Assembly (NCBI GenBank): GCA_938049325.1
Contig: CALICC010000003.1
Coordinates: forward strand, 1 to 41,936
Source of the DNA: an uncultured Ilumatobacter sp.
GTDB lineage: Bacteria > Actinomycetota > Acidimicrobiia > Acidimicrobiales > Ilumatobacteraceae
DNA: 41,936 nucleotides
Reading direction: 5' to 3'
Part shown: piece after piece, positions 8,435 through 18,144 of the stretch
Numbering within the stretch: position 1 is the stretch's first letter
How the letters are laid out: each line of letters starts with the position of its first letter
Position numbers and translations under genes: made by a program
The notes under the pieces: generated by a model
Seen by the model: the letters and a program-made list of their open reading frames with translations, nothing else
The model's database searches: none
Told to the model about the DNA's origin: nothing

Positions 8435-11400
8435 TCAGCCGATGGTCGTCGTGGGCGCGATCGTGGTCGTGGTGGTCGTGACCGGCACCGTCGTCGTGGT
8501 CGTGGTCGTGGTCGTGGTCGTCGTGGTCGTCGTGGAGGTGGTGTTCGTGGTCGTCGTCGCGTTGATGGTCACCACGGCCGGGTCCGACGTGTCCTGACCA
8601 TCGAACGCCTGATACTGCACCGTGAACGTGCCATCGAAGGTGGGCTGGACGGTGATCGACGTGCCGGAGTCATCGAGCACCACACCACTGGGATCGCTCA
8701 GGTTGACGATCTGGATGACATCGGCAGGGTCGTCATCGCTCACGCTGAGCGGGATCACCGTGACCGCGTTCGTCTCGACGTCGACCGTTTGATCGAACGC
8801 TTCGGGCGGGTTGTTCGGGACGATCGTCGTCGTGGTGGTCGTGGTTGTTGTGGTCGTGGTTGTTGTCGTCGTCGGTACGACGACGTCAGGCCCGGTCACG
8901 GTGACGATGGCCGATCCGGAGACCGCTCCGCCGATGTCGACGATGGTGTAGATGAACGACGCCGTTCCCTGGCCGTTGCCGGCGTTGACGGTCACCGTGC
9001 GATCGTTGTTCCCCAGCGTGATCGTGCCGGACTCGCCGTTCGTGAACTCGAGCTCGCTCGGAATCGTCTGCACCCGGAGTTGACCGTTGGGCCCGTCGGC
9101 ATCGTTGTCGTTGCTGACAATGTCGGCCGAACCCGTTCCGTCCGACGCATCGATCGTGTCGGCAAGCGCCACCGGCGCGGCGTTACGAATCGTGACCGAG
9201 ACGTTCACGGTTGTGGTGAGCCCGCCCGGATCGGCCAGGGTGGTGGTCCACGCGAACGTCTCGTACCCCGCGTTGTTCGGCACGTTGATCAGCAACCGTT
9301 CGCCGGTCGTGGTGACCCAAGCAGGAGCCCCGCTGCTCTGCAAGATCGTCAGCTGCTCATCGTCGCTCCCGAGCTGACCAACGCCGATTTCGGCACTGGC
9401 ACCACGGTCGAGTGTGAGCGACCTGTTCTGACCGGCGGGGCTCTGGTTGACGTCGACCGTGATCGTGCCGCTGGCGCGCTGACCACACTCGTTGCGGACG
9501 CCGTACGAAATCGTCACGTTGCCGTTGGTTCCGGACGGCGGCGTGTAGATGCCGCCCTGATACGTCGCAGGGCCGACGACGTCGACAATTTGCCCGTTGG
9601 TCGCGTAGTCGTTGAGGTTGATGGCGATCGGCTGTTGGTAGCCGGTTTCGAGGAACGCGTCGGCAGCGCCCGGCACCGATGCCTGACACGTGGCCACGAC
9701 AACGCGCAGCGTCGCGCTGTCGGTGAGCTGTCCATCGCTCACCTGATAGTTGACAACAGCGGTGCCCGACTGGCCCGAGCGCGCATCGAAGCGGATCGAC
9801 CTCTCAGCGGTGACGGTCGCCGTGCCGAGCGGGGACTCCGCACCTCCGAGAATCGAGATGGTGAGCGGGTCGCCGTCGGGGTCACTGTCGTTGAACAGCA
9901 CGGCCGTCGTCACCGAACCACCGTTCGGCACCGACGCCGAGTCGTCGACGGCGGTCGGCGGTCGGTTGATGGGCGCGGTCACCGTGAGCGTGTAGGTGGA
10001 CGACGCCGTGAGGGAGTCCTCGTCCTCGATGGTGTAGGTCGCGGTGAGGTCGCCGATGTAGTCGGGGTCGGGCGTGATCGTGACGTTCTCACCCGATCGG
10101 TTGAGCTCACCTTCTCCCGTGACGAGCGTTGCGCCGATGACGATGAGCGAACCGGGCGACGAATCGGCATCGGTGTCGTTCGCGAGCACGTTGACCGTCG
10201 TGGGAACACCCGGACCGACGATTTCGCGTGTATCCGGACGCGCCACCGGAGCAACCAGCTCAGGGGCCCGGATCTGGATCTGGACTCGGCCGGTTGCCAA
10301 CGCACCGAGCGCATCTTCGACCACGTAATCGATCGTGGTCACGCCCGCCACGTTGCCGGCCCGGAACGAGATCGTGTTGTCGGTGCGCGTCGCGGTGCCC
10401 AGATTCGGCGTGGTCGACGATGTGACGCGCAGTGCGTCGTCGTCGCCATCGGGGTCCTCGTCGTTGTCGGTCAGCGGGATCAGAGCAGAGCCGCCCAACT
10501 CGACGATGGCTGTATCGAGACGAGCGATGGGCGGTTCGTTGGTGAGCTCACGTTCGCGGACCGAGATGAGGATCTCGGCACGGTCGGTGAGGTTCTGCGA
10601 GTTGGTGACTTCGTACGTGCACCGGAACGCTCCGGCACGACCAGGCGGTGGGTCGTAGCGCACCTGCCCGTCGGCGGCGACCGTGGCCCTGCCGCCCGTC
10701 GGGCAGCCAGGGGTTCCGACGATTGTGGGACGCTCACCCGACGGGTCGCCGTCGTTGCGTAGCACGTCGATCGTCACCGGTTCGTCGACGAACGTAAACG
10801 TCGAGTCGTCGCGTGCATATGGCGGCTCGGGCAAGGCCTCTGCCAACACGGTCACGGTGACTTCACCCTGCACCTCGTGGCCGTTGCCATCGGTCACCGT
10901 GTAGGTGAATCGGACATTGGCATCGGTCTCTTCGTCGATCGACGACGGTGTGAACTCGACCTGGTTGCCACCAGCGTTGGTGACCGAACCGCCGCCGTCG
11001 GGTTGCGTCACCGAGATGACGGCGAGCGGGTCCCCATCGGGATCGGAGTCATTCGCGGTGACGTCGATCAGGATCGTCTGGCCGACGACTGCGGTCTTGA
11101 TGTCAGGGTTGGCCACCGGCGGCCGGTTGGGCTCGCTCTCGTCGATGACCACGACCAGGACCGAGCCGGTCACCTCGTGGCCGCGTCCGTCGTTCACGAC
11201 GTACTCGAAGGTTTCGGTCGGGTCGCTCCCCGCTCGTGGGGTGACCTGCAGCTCGTCACCCAAGACCGTGACGTCGATGCCATCCGGAAGCGGGCCGGCG
11301 AGCGACAGCGTCATGCGGTCACCATCAGGATCGGAGTCGTTGACGAGCACCGGGACAAACGCCGCCGTGTCACGTCGAGTTCGCACCGCATCAGGACGAA

Positions 11401-13237
11401 CGGTTGGTGGCCGGTTGGCGTCACCGAGCCGAGCAATGTCGACGACCACGTCGACGGGCTCACCCGCCGCGCCGAACGCGTCGACTGGCACGTAGGAGAA
11501 TCGGGCTCGACCCTCGAGGCCATCGGCGGGCGTGTACTCGAGCGCTGGCAGTCCGGAAGGTCCCTCGGTTTCGTTCACCTCGCCGATCTCGTTCGCCGAG
11601 AACGATTCGATCCGCAGACTGTCGCGTTCAGGGTCGATGTCGTTCAACAAGACGTCGACCACAACCGACACGCCCGGACCGGTATCGGCAGTGTCGGGCG
11701 CCCCGACCGGTGCTTGGTTTGCCGCCTCGGCGGGCAGCAATTCGACGATCACCTCGGCAGTGGCGGTCGTGCCGTCGCCGTCGACGATCGTGTATTCGAA
11801 GTTGTCGGGACCGACGTAGTCGGGTTCGGGCGTGTAGACGACCGTCGACGCGGTCCCGATCTCGACGGCACCGTGGCCCGGTACACCGACCTCGACGACC
11901 GCAACGGCCTCACCATCCGGGTCGAAGTCGTTTGCCGTCACAGCAACCGGAACCGACGCGCCGGATCGGGCGGTCACCTGATCGTCGACCGCCCGCGGTG
12001 GATCGTCGAAGCCGTTGTTGTCGGGATCGTTCTGATCGTCGTCGGCTCCGCTGCCGTCGTCGCCACCGACCGCATTGCCGGACTCTCCGTCGCCAGACTC
12101 GACGACGGCGCCGTCTTCACCGATGACCAAGGTGCTCGACTCGTTCTTGTCGATCCCCTGGATGCCCCACGGGTGCACCGACCACACGAACTCGCCTGAC
12201 CGGTCGTCGAGCCAGATCACGTCGGTGGTCGCGGTGACGTCGAGCGTTGCGTTGCCGCTCACGGACACGACACGCTCATCGAGAATCTCGCCGGCGCGCC
12301 AATCGAATTGCACGACCTCGGTCGGGCCGCGACGAATGACCACGGCGGCGTCTCCGGCCACGGCGAGGATGCTGCCGCCGTCGATGTCGAGGTCCGCGAT
12401 GTCGGAGCGCTCGTCGATGCCGTCGGTTCCGACGCACCAAACGGTGTCACCGACGCCGACCCAGCCACAATCGGCCTGCGGGCCCGGCCGTTGCGCCACG
12501 AGGTCGCTCCCGTCGAACACTCCGGGGATCGCGACCCACGAACCGTCGCCGAGCCGAACGCGGTTGTTGTCGCGGTCGACCACGAGCGGTCGGTTGCCCA
12601 CGAGCGACAACGCTGCCCGGCCGAGGCTCAGGTCCTCAGAACTCGTCGAGGTCGACGTTGCTCGCTCGAGCGATCCCTCGATCAACGTCCACACCGATCC
12701 ATCAGGTGCGAGCGCGATGGTGTCGGTCGTATCGACGCCCGGGTCGCTGTCGGCGTCGAACTCGATCTCGACGGGATCGCCACCCGTCGGGACCAACGAT
12801 GCGCTTCCGGTGTCGGGGTTCGCGACGAGGAGCCCTGACGACCCGACACGCGCGATTGCACCTCCGTCGCCGAGGGTTGCAATGCCCTGGGGCGCACCGA
12901 GCCGGAGCTCGGCGGTGTCGATCGGACGAACCTCGGCGGTGGCATCGTCGAGCACGAACGCTTGCCCGACCCCTTCAACGACGAAGAGTTCGTCGCCCTG
13001 GGCCGCTCCGAGCTCAAGGGTTGCGAGCGCGCGCCCGCCAAAGCCGTCGACGAGCACGACTCGACCGGTTGGCTCGTGGACGAACCAACGCGTGGCGCGA
13101 GACGACGCAGCGTCAACAGCCGGGAGGCCGTCGGAGCGGATGACGACGACCAGACCAGCGAGCGCGACCGCCGTGGCGACGAGCGCGGCAGCGACGCGTC
13201 GCCACGCCACTGTCTCTACGCCCGGATTCACCGCCAT
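8435..13237 (-). CDS. Large membrane-anchored protein with tandem Ig-like/cadherin-like (NDxDPDGD) repeats and poly-Thr tracts
   Basis: N-terminal TM (VAAALVATAVALAGLVVVI), propeller-like N-terminal region, about 9-10 repeats with VxxNDxDPDGD motif, two poly-Thr linkers near C-terminus. Confidence 0.9.
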   Translation of the reverse strand: MAVNPGVETVAWRRVAAALVATAVALAGLVVVIRSDGLPAVDAASSRATRWFVHEPTGRVVLVDGFGGRALATLELGAAQGDELFVVEGVGQAFVLDDATAEVRPIDTAELRLGAPQGIATLGDGGAIARVGSSGLLVANPDTGSASLVPTGGDPVEIEFDADSDPGVDTTDTIALAPDGSVWTLIEGSLERATSTSTSSEDLSLGRAALSLVGNRPLVVDRDNNRVRLGDGSWVAIPGVFDGSDLVAQRPGPQADCGWVGVGDTVWCVGTDGIDERSDIADLDIDGGSILAVAGDAAVVIRRGPTEVVQFDWRAGEILDERVVSVSGNATLDVTATTDVIWLDDRSGEFVWSVHPWGIQGIDKNESSTLVIGEDGAVVESGDGESGNAVGGDDGSGADDDQNDPDNNGFDDPPRAVDDQVTARSGASVPVAVTANDFDPDGEAVAVVEVGVPGHGAVEIGTASTVVYTPEPDYVGPDNFEYTIVDGDGTTATAEVIVELLPAEAANQAPVGAPDTADTGPGVSVVVDVLLNDIDPERDSLRIESFSANEIGEVNETEGPSGLPALEYTPADGLEGRARFSYVPVDAFGAAGEPVDVVVDIARLGDANRPPTVRPDAVRTRRDTAAFVPVLVNDSDPDGDRMTLSLAGPLPDGIDVTVLGDELQVTPRAGSDPTETFEYVVNDGRGHEVTGSVLVVVIDESEPNRPPVANPDIKTAVVGQTILIDVTANDSDPDGDPLAVISVTQPDGGGSVTNAGGNQVEFTPSSIDEETDANVRFTYTVTDGNGHEVQGEVTVTVLAEALPEPPYARDDSTFTFVDEPVTIDVLRNDGDPSGERPTIVGTPGCPTGGRATVAADGQVRYDPPPGRAGAFRCTYEVTNSQNLTDRAEILISVRERELTNEPPIARLDTAIVELGGSALIPLTDNDEDPDGDDDALRVTSSTTPNLGTATRTDNTISFRAGNVAGVTTIDYVVEDALGALATGRVQIQIRAPELVAPVARPDTREIVGPGVPTTVNVLANDTDADSSPGSLIVIGATLVTGEGELNRSGENVTITPDPDYIGDLTATYTIEDEDSLTASSTYTLTVTAPINRPPTAVDDSASVPNGGSVTTAVLFNDSDPDGDPLTISILGGAESPLGTATVTAERSIRFDARSGQSGTAVVNYQVSDGQLTDSATLRVVVATCQASVPGAADAFLETGYQQPIAINLNDYATNGQIVDVVGPATYQGGIYTPPSGTNGNVTISYGVRNECGQRASGTITVDVNQSPAGQNRSLTLDRGASAEIGVGQLGSDDEQLTILQSSGAPAWVTTTGERLLINVPNNAGYETFAWTTTLADPGGLTTTVNVSVTIRNAAPVALADTIDASDGTGSADIVSNDNDADGPNGQLRVQTIPSELEFTNGESGTITLGNNDRTVTVNAGNGQGTASFIYTIVDIGGAVSGSAIVTVTGPDVVVPTTTTTTTTTTTTTTTTIVPNNPPEAFDQTVDVETNAVTVIPLSVSDDDPADVIQIVNLSDPSGVVLDDSGTSITVQPTFDGTFTVQYQAFDGQDTSDPAVVTINATTTTNTTSTTTTTTTTTTTTTTTVPVTTTTTTIAPTTTIG

Positions 13238-13313
13238 CGTGGGTTCACCGTACCAATCAAGAGGAACAAGAAAACGGACACGACCGACGCTTCAGAACGC
13301 CTGGTTCGAGCCC

Positions 13314-13442
13314 CTACTCCACCTCCCACAGGGTTCCATCGGCAGCTTCTTCGACCGACTTGAGCGAATTCTCGAGAAAATCTGCAAGAAATTCTCCGCG
13401 CTGGGCAATCCGTGATGAGTCATCGTCGAGAGCCACGTCCAC
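13314..13442 (-). CDS. Candidate 42-aa small acidic protein (MDVALDDDSSRIAQRGEFLADFLENSLKSVEEAADGTLWEVE)
   Basis: GTG start preceded by AGGAG with 8-nt spacing; stop TAG; below track length cutoff; directly upstream of the Ig-like gene on the same strand. Confidence 0.35.
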   Translation of the reverse strand: MDVALDDDSSRIAQRGEFLADFLENSLKSVEEAADGTLWEVE

Positions 13443-13459
13443 CGCATAGTCTCCTGCGC

Positions 13460-16400
13460 ATGGATGTCGTGGTGCGCACTCCCCACGGCGACGCCGATGT
13501 GGACGTTCTTGCTGCGCCGGCCGACGCCACGCTGGCTGATCTGCTCCAGACCGTCACCGGGCAAGCCGCCCCCAGTACCGCTCGCGTCGACGAGCGCACG
13601 GTGCCCACGTCTCGACGACTGCGCGAACTCCGTCTCGTCATCGGCACGTTGATCGACACTCGGCCACAACCTGCGCCGATGATCGAAACCCCTGACGACG
13701 TCCGCATCGGCGTCGTCCAGGTCGCCGGACGCGGGGCAGGGTCGGTTGTTCCGTTCACACCGGGCCGATACCGGCTCGGTACCGGCCGTCGACTCCATAC
13801 GCCCGAGATGGAGACCGCTCCGGTCGAGACCACGGCGTTCGAACTCACGGTCGGTGACGACGGATCCGTCGTCGTGAGCAACCACAACAACGTCGACGGC
13901 TCACTCGGTCCGTACAGCCCCACTCTCGGCACCGAACCGCTCAGCAAGGACCTGAAATGGGAGACGGGCAATCTCAACGTGGCCGGCCGCGTCTTCTCGC
14001 TCGAACGGCCGCCCAACGAACCGGAGCGACGCGAGCCGTCCAGTCCTGCCGGTGACGGTTCGGTCCCGTTTCATCGCGAACCCGGAGCGCCTCGCCCCGA
14101 CCGTCCACTCATCGTCGGCGCGGTACGTGATGCAGCGTTGGCGGGCGGATCGCTCTGGCAGTGGCGCCAGGACGGCCCCGGCGCGTTCGAGGTCCCGTTC
14201 GGTATCCACCCGGACGGGTCGATGAAGATGACCGTCGACCTGCAGCGACACCGCGGAGCCGCGCTCGTTGGGTCGGACCGGTTCACCAGCGCCGCGGCAC
14301 GAGCACTGCTGGTCGAGATCTGCACGATGCACGGGCCAGCGGACCTCGGCCTCGCTATCGCGTCGAGCGACGAGCGGATCGCGAGTTGGAGTTGGGCGCG
14401 CTGGTTGCCGCACATCCGCAGCGCTGGACCCAACTCGGCGCCCGAATTGTTCTCCGACGCGGCGTCGCTGTCAACGCTTGCATCGTCGCTCGGCACGACC
14501 GTCCCGCTCATCGACGCCACCCCGGCTCGCCCGCTGTCGGCTGGGCCGATCGTCGATACCACCCCTCCTGCCAGCTGGCGGCCACCCGCCACCGGCGCGG
14601 CAAAACCGCGCCTGACGCTGCTCGTCATCGACGACATCGCACTGTGGAGCCAACGCGACTCGCCGCTGCGCGGACTGCTCACGAATCCGCCACCCGAACT
14701 GCGCGTGCTCGCCCTCTGCGTCGGCCTGCACGAGGCCCCAGGCATGTGCACCAGTCTCATCGAAGAGATGTCGCCGATCGAACATCTCGGAACGCTGCTT
14801 CCGTCCGGTGGGGCCCCAGCACACGAAGCCAGCCGCGCAGGCCTGTTCGGCTCACTCGCCCGACTCCACCTGCGCGTCGGTCGATCACCGGAAGTCGTCG
14901 AGAACATCCGTCCGGCACTCGTTGAACCAACACTCGCTGCCGACGTCGCTCGGGCGCTCGCACCGCTCGACGACATCGAAGCCAACCGGGCACTCGCACC
15001 GCCGACGAGGATCGCCGCACCCACGCTCGCGGAACTGCTCTCCACCGCCGAGCTTCCACCCGACGATCGGAAATTGCCGGTGTCGGTCGGTGTTCGTGCT
15101 GCAGCGAGCCCAACGTCGCCGAGCGCGCGTCGAACCATCGACATCGAACTCGCCAACCCCGTACCCACCGTCATCGCGGTCACCGACGCCGAACAACATG
15201 ACCGCACCGTGGCCGCGATCCTCCTCGGCGCCGCAGCGCGCAGGACACCAGAGCAACTCGCACTGCTCGTCGTCGGACACGAGCGGCCGTTCTGGCACGG
15301 GAAGCTGCCGCACATGGCCGGCTGGGTCAGCCACCACGACGCCGGCGACCCGTCGCGTCTGATTCACCGCGTGGCCCACGTCCTGACCGAACAACGCGAC
15401 CTCGATGTCATCATCTTGATCGAGCAGGCGTTCGGGTCACCCGACTTCGCCGACGATTCGACCAGTGCCCTCGTCGCCGGCTTGTCCGAGTTGGCTGCCT
15501 CGCTTCCGAACGTCCACGTCGTGGTCACCACCCGCGATCCGCTCCTCGTGCCCGAGTCGATTCGCGCCGACGCCCACAGCTTCGTGTCGTTCGGCCCCGA
15601 CGGTGACGGGATCGTCACGCGATTCGGGAGGTCCGTCGGATGCATCGGGGTCACGACCGGAAAACTTCCCGGCGAAACCGTCGCGTCACCCACGTCGTTC
15701 GACGCTCCCAAACTGCTGATCCGTCCGGCCCCTCGAGGCGGCCGGGCAATGACCCCGCTCGAACGCCGGCTCGCCCGCTCGACGCTCGACGATCTCTCAC
15801 ATTCCGACGAGGGCATCTCTCCGATGGCAGCGCTTGCTCGCCAGATCGCAGGTCGGCTTCCCGATGCCGGCGCCGCCAGCCGCCGTCCGGCCCTGCTGCC
15901 GCCACCGCTTCCCAACTCGGTGACGGTGTCGAGTCTGCTGGCATCCCACACGGGCGACGGCATCCCACTGGGGCTCGTCGACCGCCCAGAACGCGCTGAG
16001 AACGAGGCGTACTGGTGGCAACCCGGCAGCGGCGGCTCGTTGCTCGTGCTCGGATCACCGCGGTCAGGAATGACCACCGTTCTCGACCTCCTCATTACCG
16101 GCATCGCGGCGCGGACATCTGCCGACGACCTCCACGTCTACGCCATCGATGCGTTGCCCCAGCGACGCCGAGCGCTGAACGCACTTCCTCACGCTGCCAA
16201 CGTCTTGTCACCCGACGACTCGCTTGCGAGCGCCAAGCTGATCAGCGGACTCCACGAACAACTGAAGGACCGCATCGACGCGCGACGCCACGACGATCTC
16301 CCCGACCTGTTGCTGCTCCTCAGCGACGTGGCGCGTATCTACCGGTCGTTGCCCGACGAGTCGCGCGAGACGTTGATGCGCAAGCTCGGCGACATCGCCG

Positions 16401-16711
16401 CAACCGGCGCTGCGGTCGGGATCAACGTCGTCGCCGTGGCGACCCGACTCGCGGACGTTCACGAACTCGTCCGCCTCACCGGCGACCGACTGGTGGGTGC
16501 CGTCTCGGAGTCCAGCGATCGCACGAAACTCGGCGCACCATCGATCACACCAGCCGATCGACACACGGGCCGGTGCTGGTCGACCACGTCCGACCGCCGA
16601 GTCCAACTCGCTGAGCCGCCGGACTCGCTCGAGCACGAGATCGCGTTTCTTGCGCCTCCCGACCCGACCACTCGTTCGCCGCAGGCCATGATCCTGAACG
16701 AGCCGACATGA
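13460..16711 (+). CDS. FHA-like + FtsK/SpoIIIE (EccC-like) multi-module protein with degenerate P-loops
   Basis: Three ATPase-like modules (RGAALVGSDRFTSAAARALLVEICTMHGPADL; VPTVIAVTDAEQHDRTVAAILL; LLVLGSPRSGMTTVLDLLITGIA); N-terminal FHA-like region. Track start GTG 13412; ATG at 13460 avoids the opposing small ORF. Confidence 0.72.
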   Translation: MDVVVRTPHGDADVDVLAAPADATLADLLQTVTGQAAPSTARVDERTVPTSRRLRELRLVIGTLIDTRPQPAPMIETPDDVRIGVVQVAGRGAGSVVPFTPGRYRLGTGRRLHTPEMETAPVETTAFELTVGDDGSVVVSNHNNVDGSLGPYSPTLGTEPLSKDLKWETGNLNVAGRVFSLERPPNEPERREPSSPAGDGSVPFHREPGAPRPDRPLIVGAVRDAALAGGSLWQWRQDGPGAFEVPFGIHPDGSMKMTVDLQRHRGAALVGSDRFTSAAARALLVEICTMHGPADLGLAIASSDERIASWSWARWLPHIRSAGPNSAPELFSDAASLSTLASSLGTTVPLIDATPARPLSAGPIVDTTPPASWRPPATGAAKPRLTLLVIDDIALWSQRDSPLRGLLTNPPPELRVLALCVGLHEAPGMCTSLIEEMSPIEHLGTLLPSGGAPAHEASRAGLFGSLARLHLRVGRSPEVVENIRPALVEPTLAADVARALAPLDDIEANRALAPPTRIAAPTLAELLSTAELPPDDRKLPVSVGVRAAASPTSPSARRTIDIELANPVPTVIAVTDAEQHDRTVAAILLGAAARRTPEQLALLVVGHERPFWHGKLPHMAGWVSHHDAGDPSRLIHRVAHVLTEQRDLDVIILIEQAFGSPDFADDSTSALVAGLSELAASLPNVHVVVTTRDPLLVPESIRADAHSFVSFGPDGDGIVTRFGRSVGCIGVTTGKLPGETVASPTSFDAPKLLIRPAPRGGRAMTPLERRLARSTLDDLSHSDEGISPMAALARQIAGRLPDAGAASRRPALLPPPLPNSVTVSSLLASHTGDGIPLGLVDRPERAENEAYWWQPGSGGSLLVLGSPRSGMTTVLDLLITGIAARTSADDLHVYAIDALPQRRRALNALPHAANVLSPDDSLASAKLISGLHEQLKDRIDARRHDDLPDLLLLLSDVARIYRSLPDESRETLMRKLGDIAATGAAVGINVVAVATRLADVHELVRLTGDRLVGAVSESSDRTKLGAPSITPADRHTGRCWSTTSDRRVQLAEPPDSLEHEIAFLAPPDPTTRSPQAMILNEPT

Positions 16712-17709
16712 GTGAGCCGGTCATCCGAGGAGACGGCGTCGGTATCGAAGTCGCCGATTCGATTCTGCGCGGCGTACGAATCCGTCACGACGCGAACGGT
16801 CGGTTGAATGCCGCCGCCGAGATTCCGATCAACACCGCCGATGACGACCTTGCACTCGATGCGTTCGTGATGCTGCGCGCCGAGCTCGGCGAACCGACCG
16901 AACCGACCCGGCTCGCGACGTTCCCGACCACGGCCATGCTGCAACGGATCGACATCACCGGTCGGTCGGGGCCCGAACTCAATGAGCTCCGGTCCAACCT
17001 CGATCGACGTCACGGCATCAATTCCACGGTCATCGCCGACGACGGTCCTCGACGGTGGCTGCTCGCGATCAGGTGGGACGCACATGCAACTCGTCGCCTC
17101 GAAGAGCTGGCCGAACGCGCAGGGTTCGTCGACGTCGCGGCAGAACCATCGCCCATGGCGGTCGCCCGCGTGGTTCGCGCCGACTCGACGTATCTCCGAC
17201 GACTCGTCGCTCAAGGAGACTCGTACCACGCCGTGATCAGCAACCGGATTCCTGTGGCAGCGCTCGCCGTGTCGACCACCGGCCGCAGCCATCCCGACCT
17301 CGACGTCAGCGAGCTCGGGTTCAATCTCGCTCACTTCGACGACTTCATGTCCGACGCTGCGCTCGGCGCGGCGGTCGACCGGATCATGGTGCGTGTCGAC
17401 AACGAACATCAACGGACGCTCGAACTCGACATCGCCGGTGATCGGTACCCCGGCTTCCCGGTCCATGATCACCGGTCCGCACAACGCCAAGCGGTGGCGC
17501 TCGGCGCTGCCGTCGGCGCGGCAGGACTCGCCGGAGCGATCAAGCCCGTCGACATGATGCTCGCGTCCGCCGACCCGGTCGACGAACAGTTCGACCGACC
17601 GTGGGCGGTCGAGGCCGTGTCGAATCTGCCCGACATCGAAGAAGACACGGCAACCACCAGCGGAATGCGTCGCCTCACTCGGCATCTGCGCCCGCGAAAT
17701 CGCCGCTGA
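16708..17709 (+). CDS. Uncharacterised protein, possible actin-like/PilM-fold
   Basis: VGIEVADSILRGVRI, LATFPTTAMLQRIDI, RRLEELAERAGFVDVAAEPSPMAVARV resemble PilM segment order; ATGA overlap with preceding gene. Confidence 0.6.
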   Translation: MSEPVIRGDGVGIEVADSILRGVRIRHDANGRLNAAAEIPINTADDDLALDAFVMLRAELGEPTEPTRLATFPTTAMLQRIDITGRSGPELNELRSNLDRRHGINSTVIADDGPRRWLLAIRWDAHATRRLEELAERAGFVDVAAEPSPMAVARVVRADSTYLRRLVAQGDSYHAVISNRIPVAALAVSTTGRSHPDLDVSELGFNLAHFDDFMSDAALGAAVDRIMVRVDNEHQRTLELDIAGDRYPGFPVHDHRSAQRQAVALGAAVGAAGLAGAIKPVDMMLASADPVDEQFDRPWAVEAVSNLPDIEEDTATTSGMRRLTRHLRPRNRR

Positions 17710-17739
17710 TCCGAGCGGAGCAGCGCCGACCAGAACGAG

Positions 17740-18144
17740 TCAGTCGCGGTCGAAGATGCTGGGACGCTTGCCGAACACGGCAACAGCCTGTCTCAGCGGT
17801 ACGAGATCTCCGCCGCGATCGCGAGCCCCCGCTGCCTCCGCTTCGCGGATCGCGTGCAATGCGATCTCGCGGGCCTGACCGAGTTCGTCGCGCAGCCGAG
17901 CGTTTTCGTTTTCCAACTCCATCACACGTCGGATGCCTTCGAGGTTGAGGCCCTCGTTGGTCAGCTCGGAAATGCGCTGCAGCAAGGCGATGTCGGCATC
18001 GCTGTATCGACGGTTTCCGCCGTCGGTACGCGCCGGCGACACGAGGCCGCGCCGCTCGTAGATGCGCAGCGTTTGTGGATGCATCCCGGCGAGCTCGGCA
18101 GCAACCGAGATCACGTACACCGCTTTCAACTTCTGGTCGCTCAT
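17740..18144 (-). CDS. hspR: MerR-family heat-shock regulator HspR
   Basis: Mer[54 protein letters not shown]; last gene of dnaK operon. Confidence 0.92.
   Translation of the reverse strand: MSDQKLKAVYVISVAAELAGMHPQTLRIYERRGLVSPARTDGGNRRYSDADIALLQRISELTNEGLNLEGIRRVMELENENARLRDELGQAREIALHAIREAEAAGARDRGGDLVPLRQAVAVFGKRPSIFDRD

Noticed and set aside
8455-8875. GTC/GTG-rich short tandem repeats considered as CRISPR or structural repeat
   Set aside because: They encode poly-Thr in frame in the Ig-like protein; no spacers
8789-12199. Long plus-strand ORFs (657 and 440 aa) antisense to the Ig-like gene
   Set aside because: Low-complexity Arg/Asp/Val-rich translations typical of antisense frames in high-GC genes; the minus-strand frame has clear repeat domains
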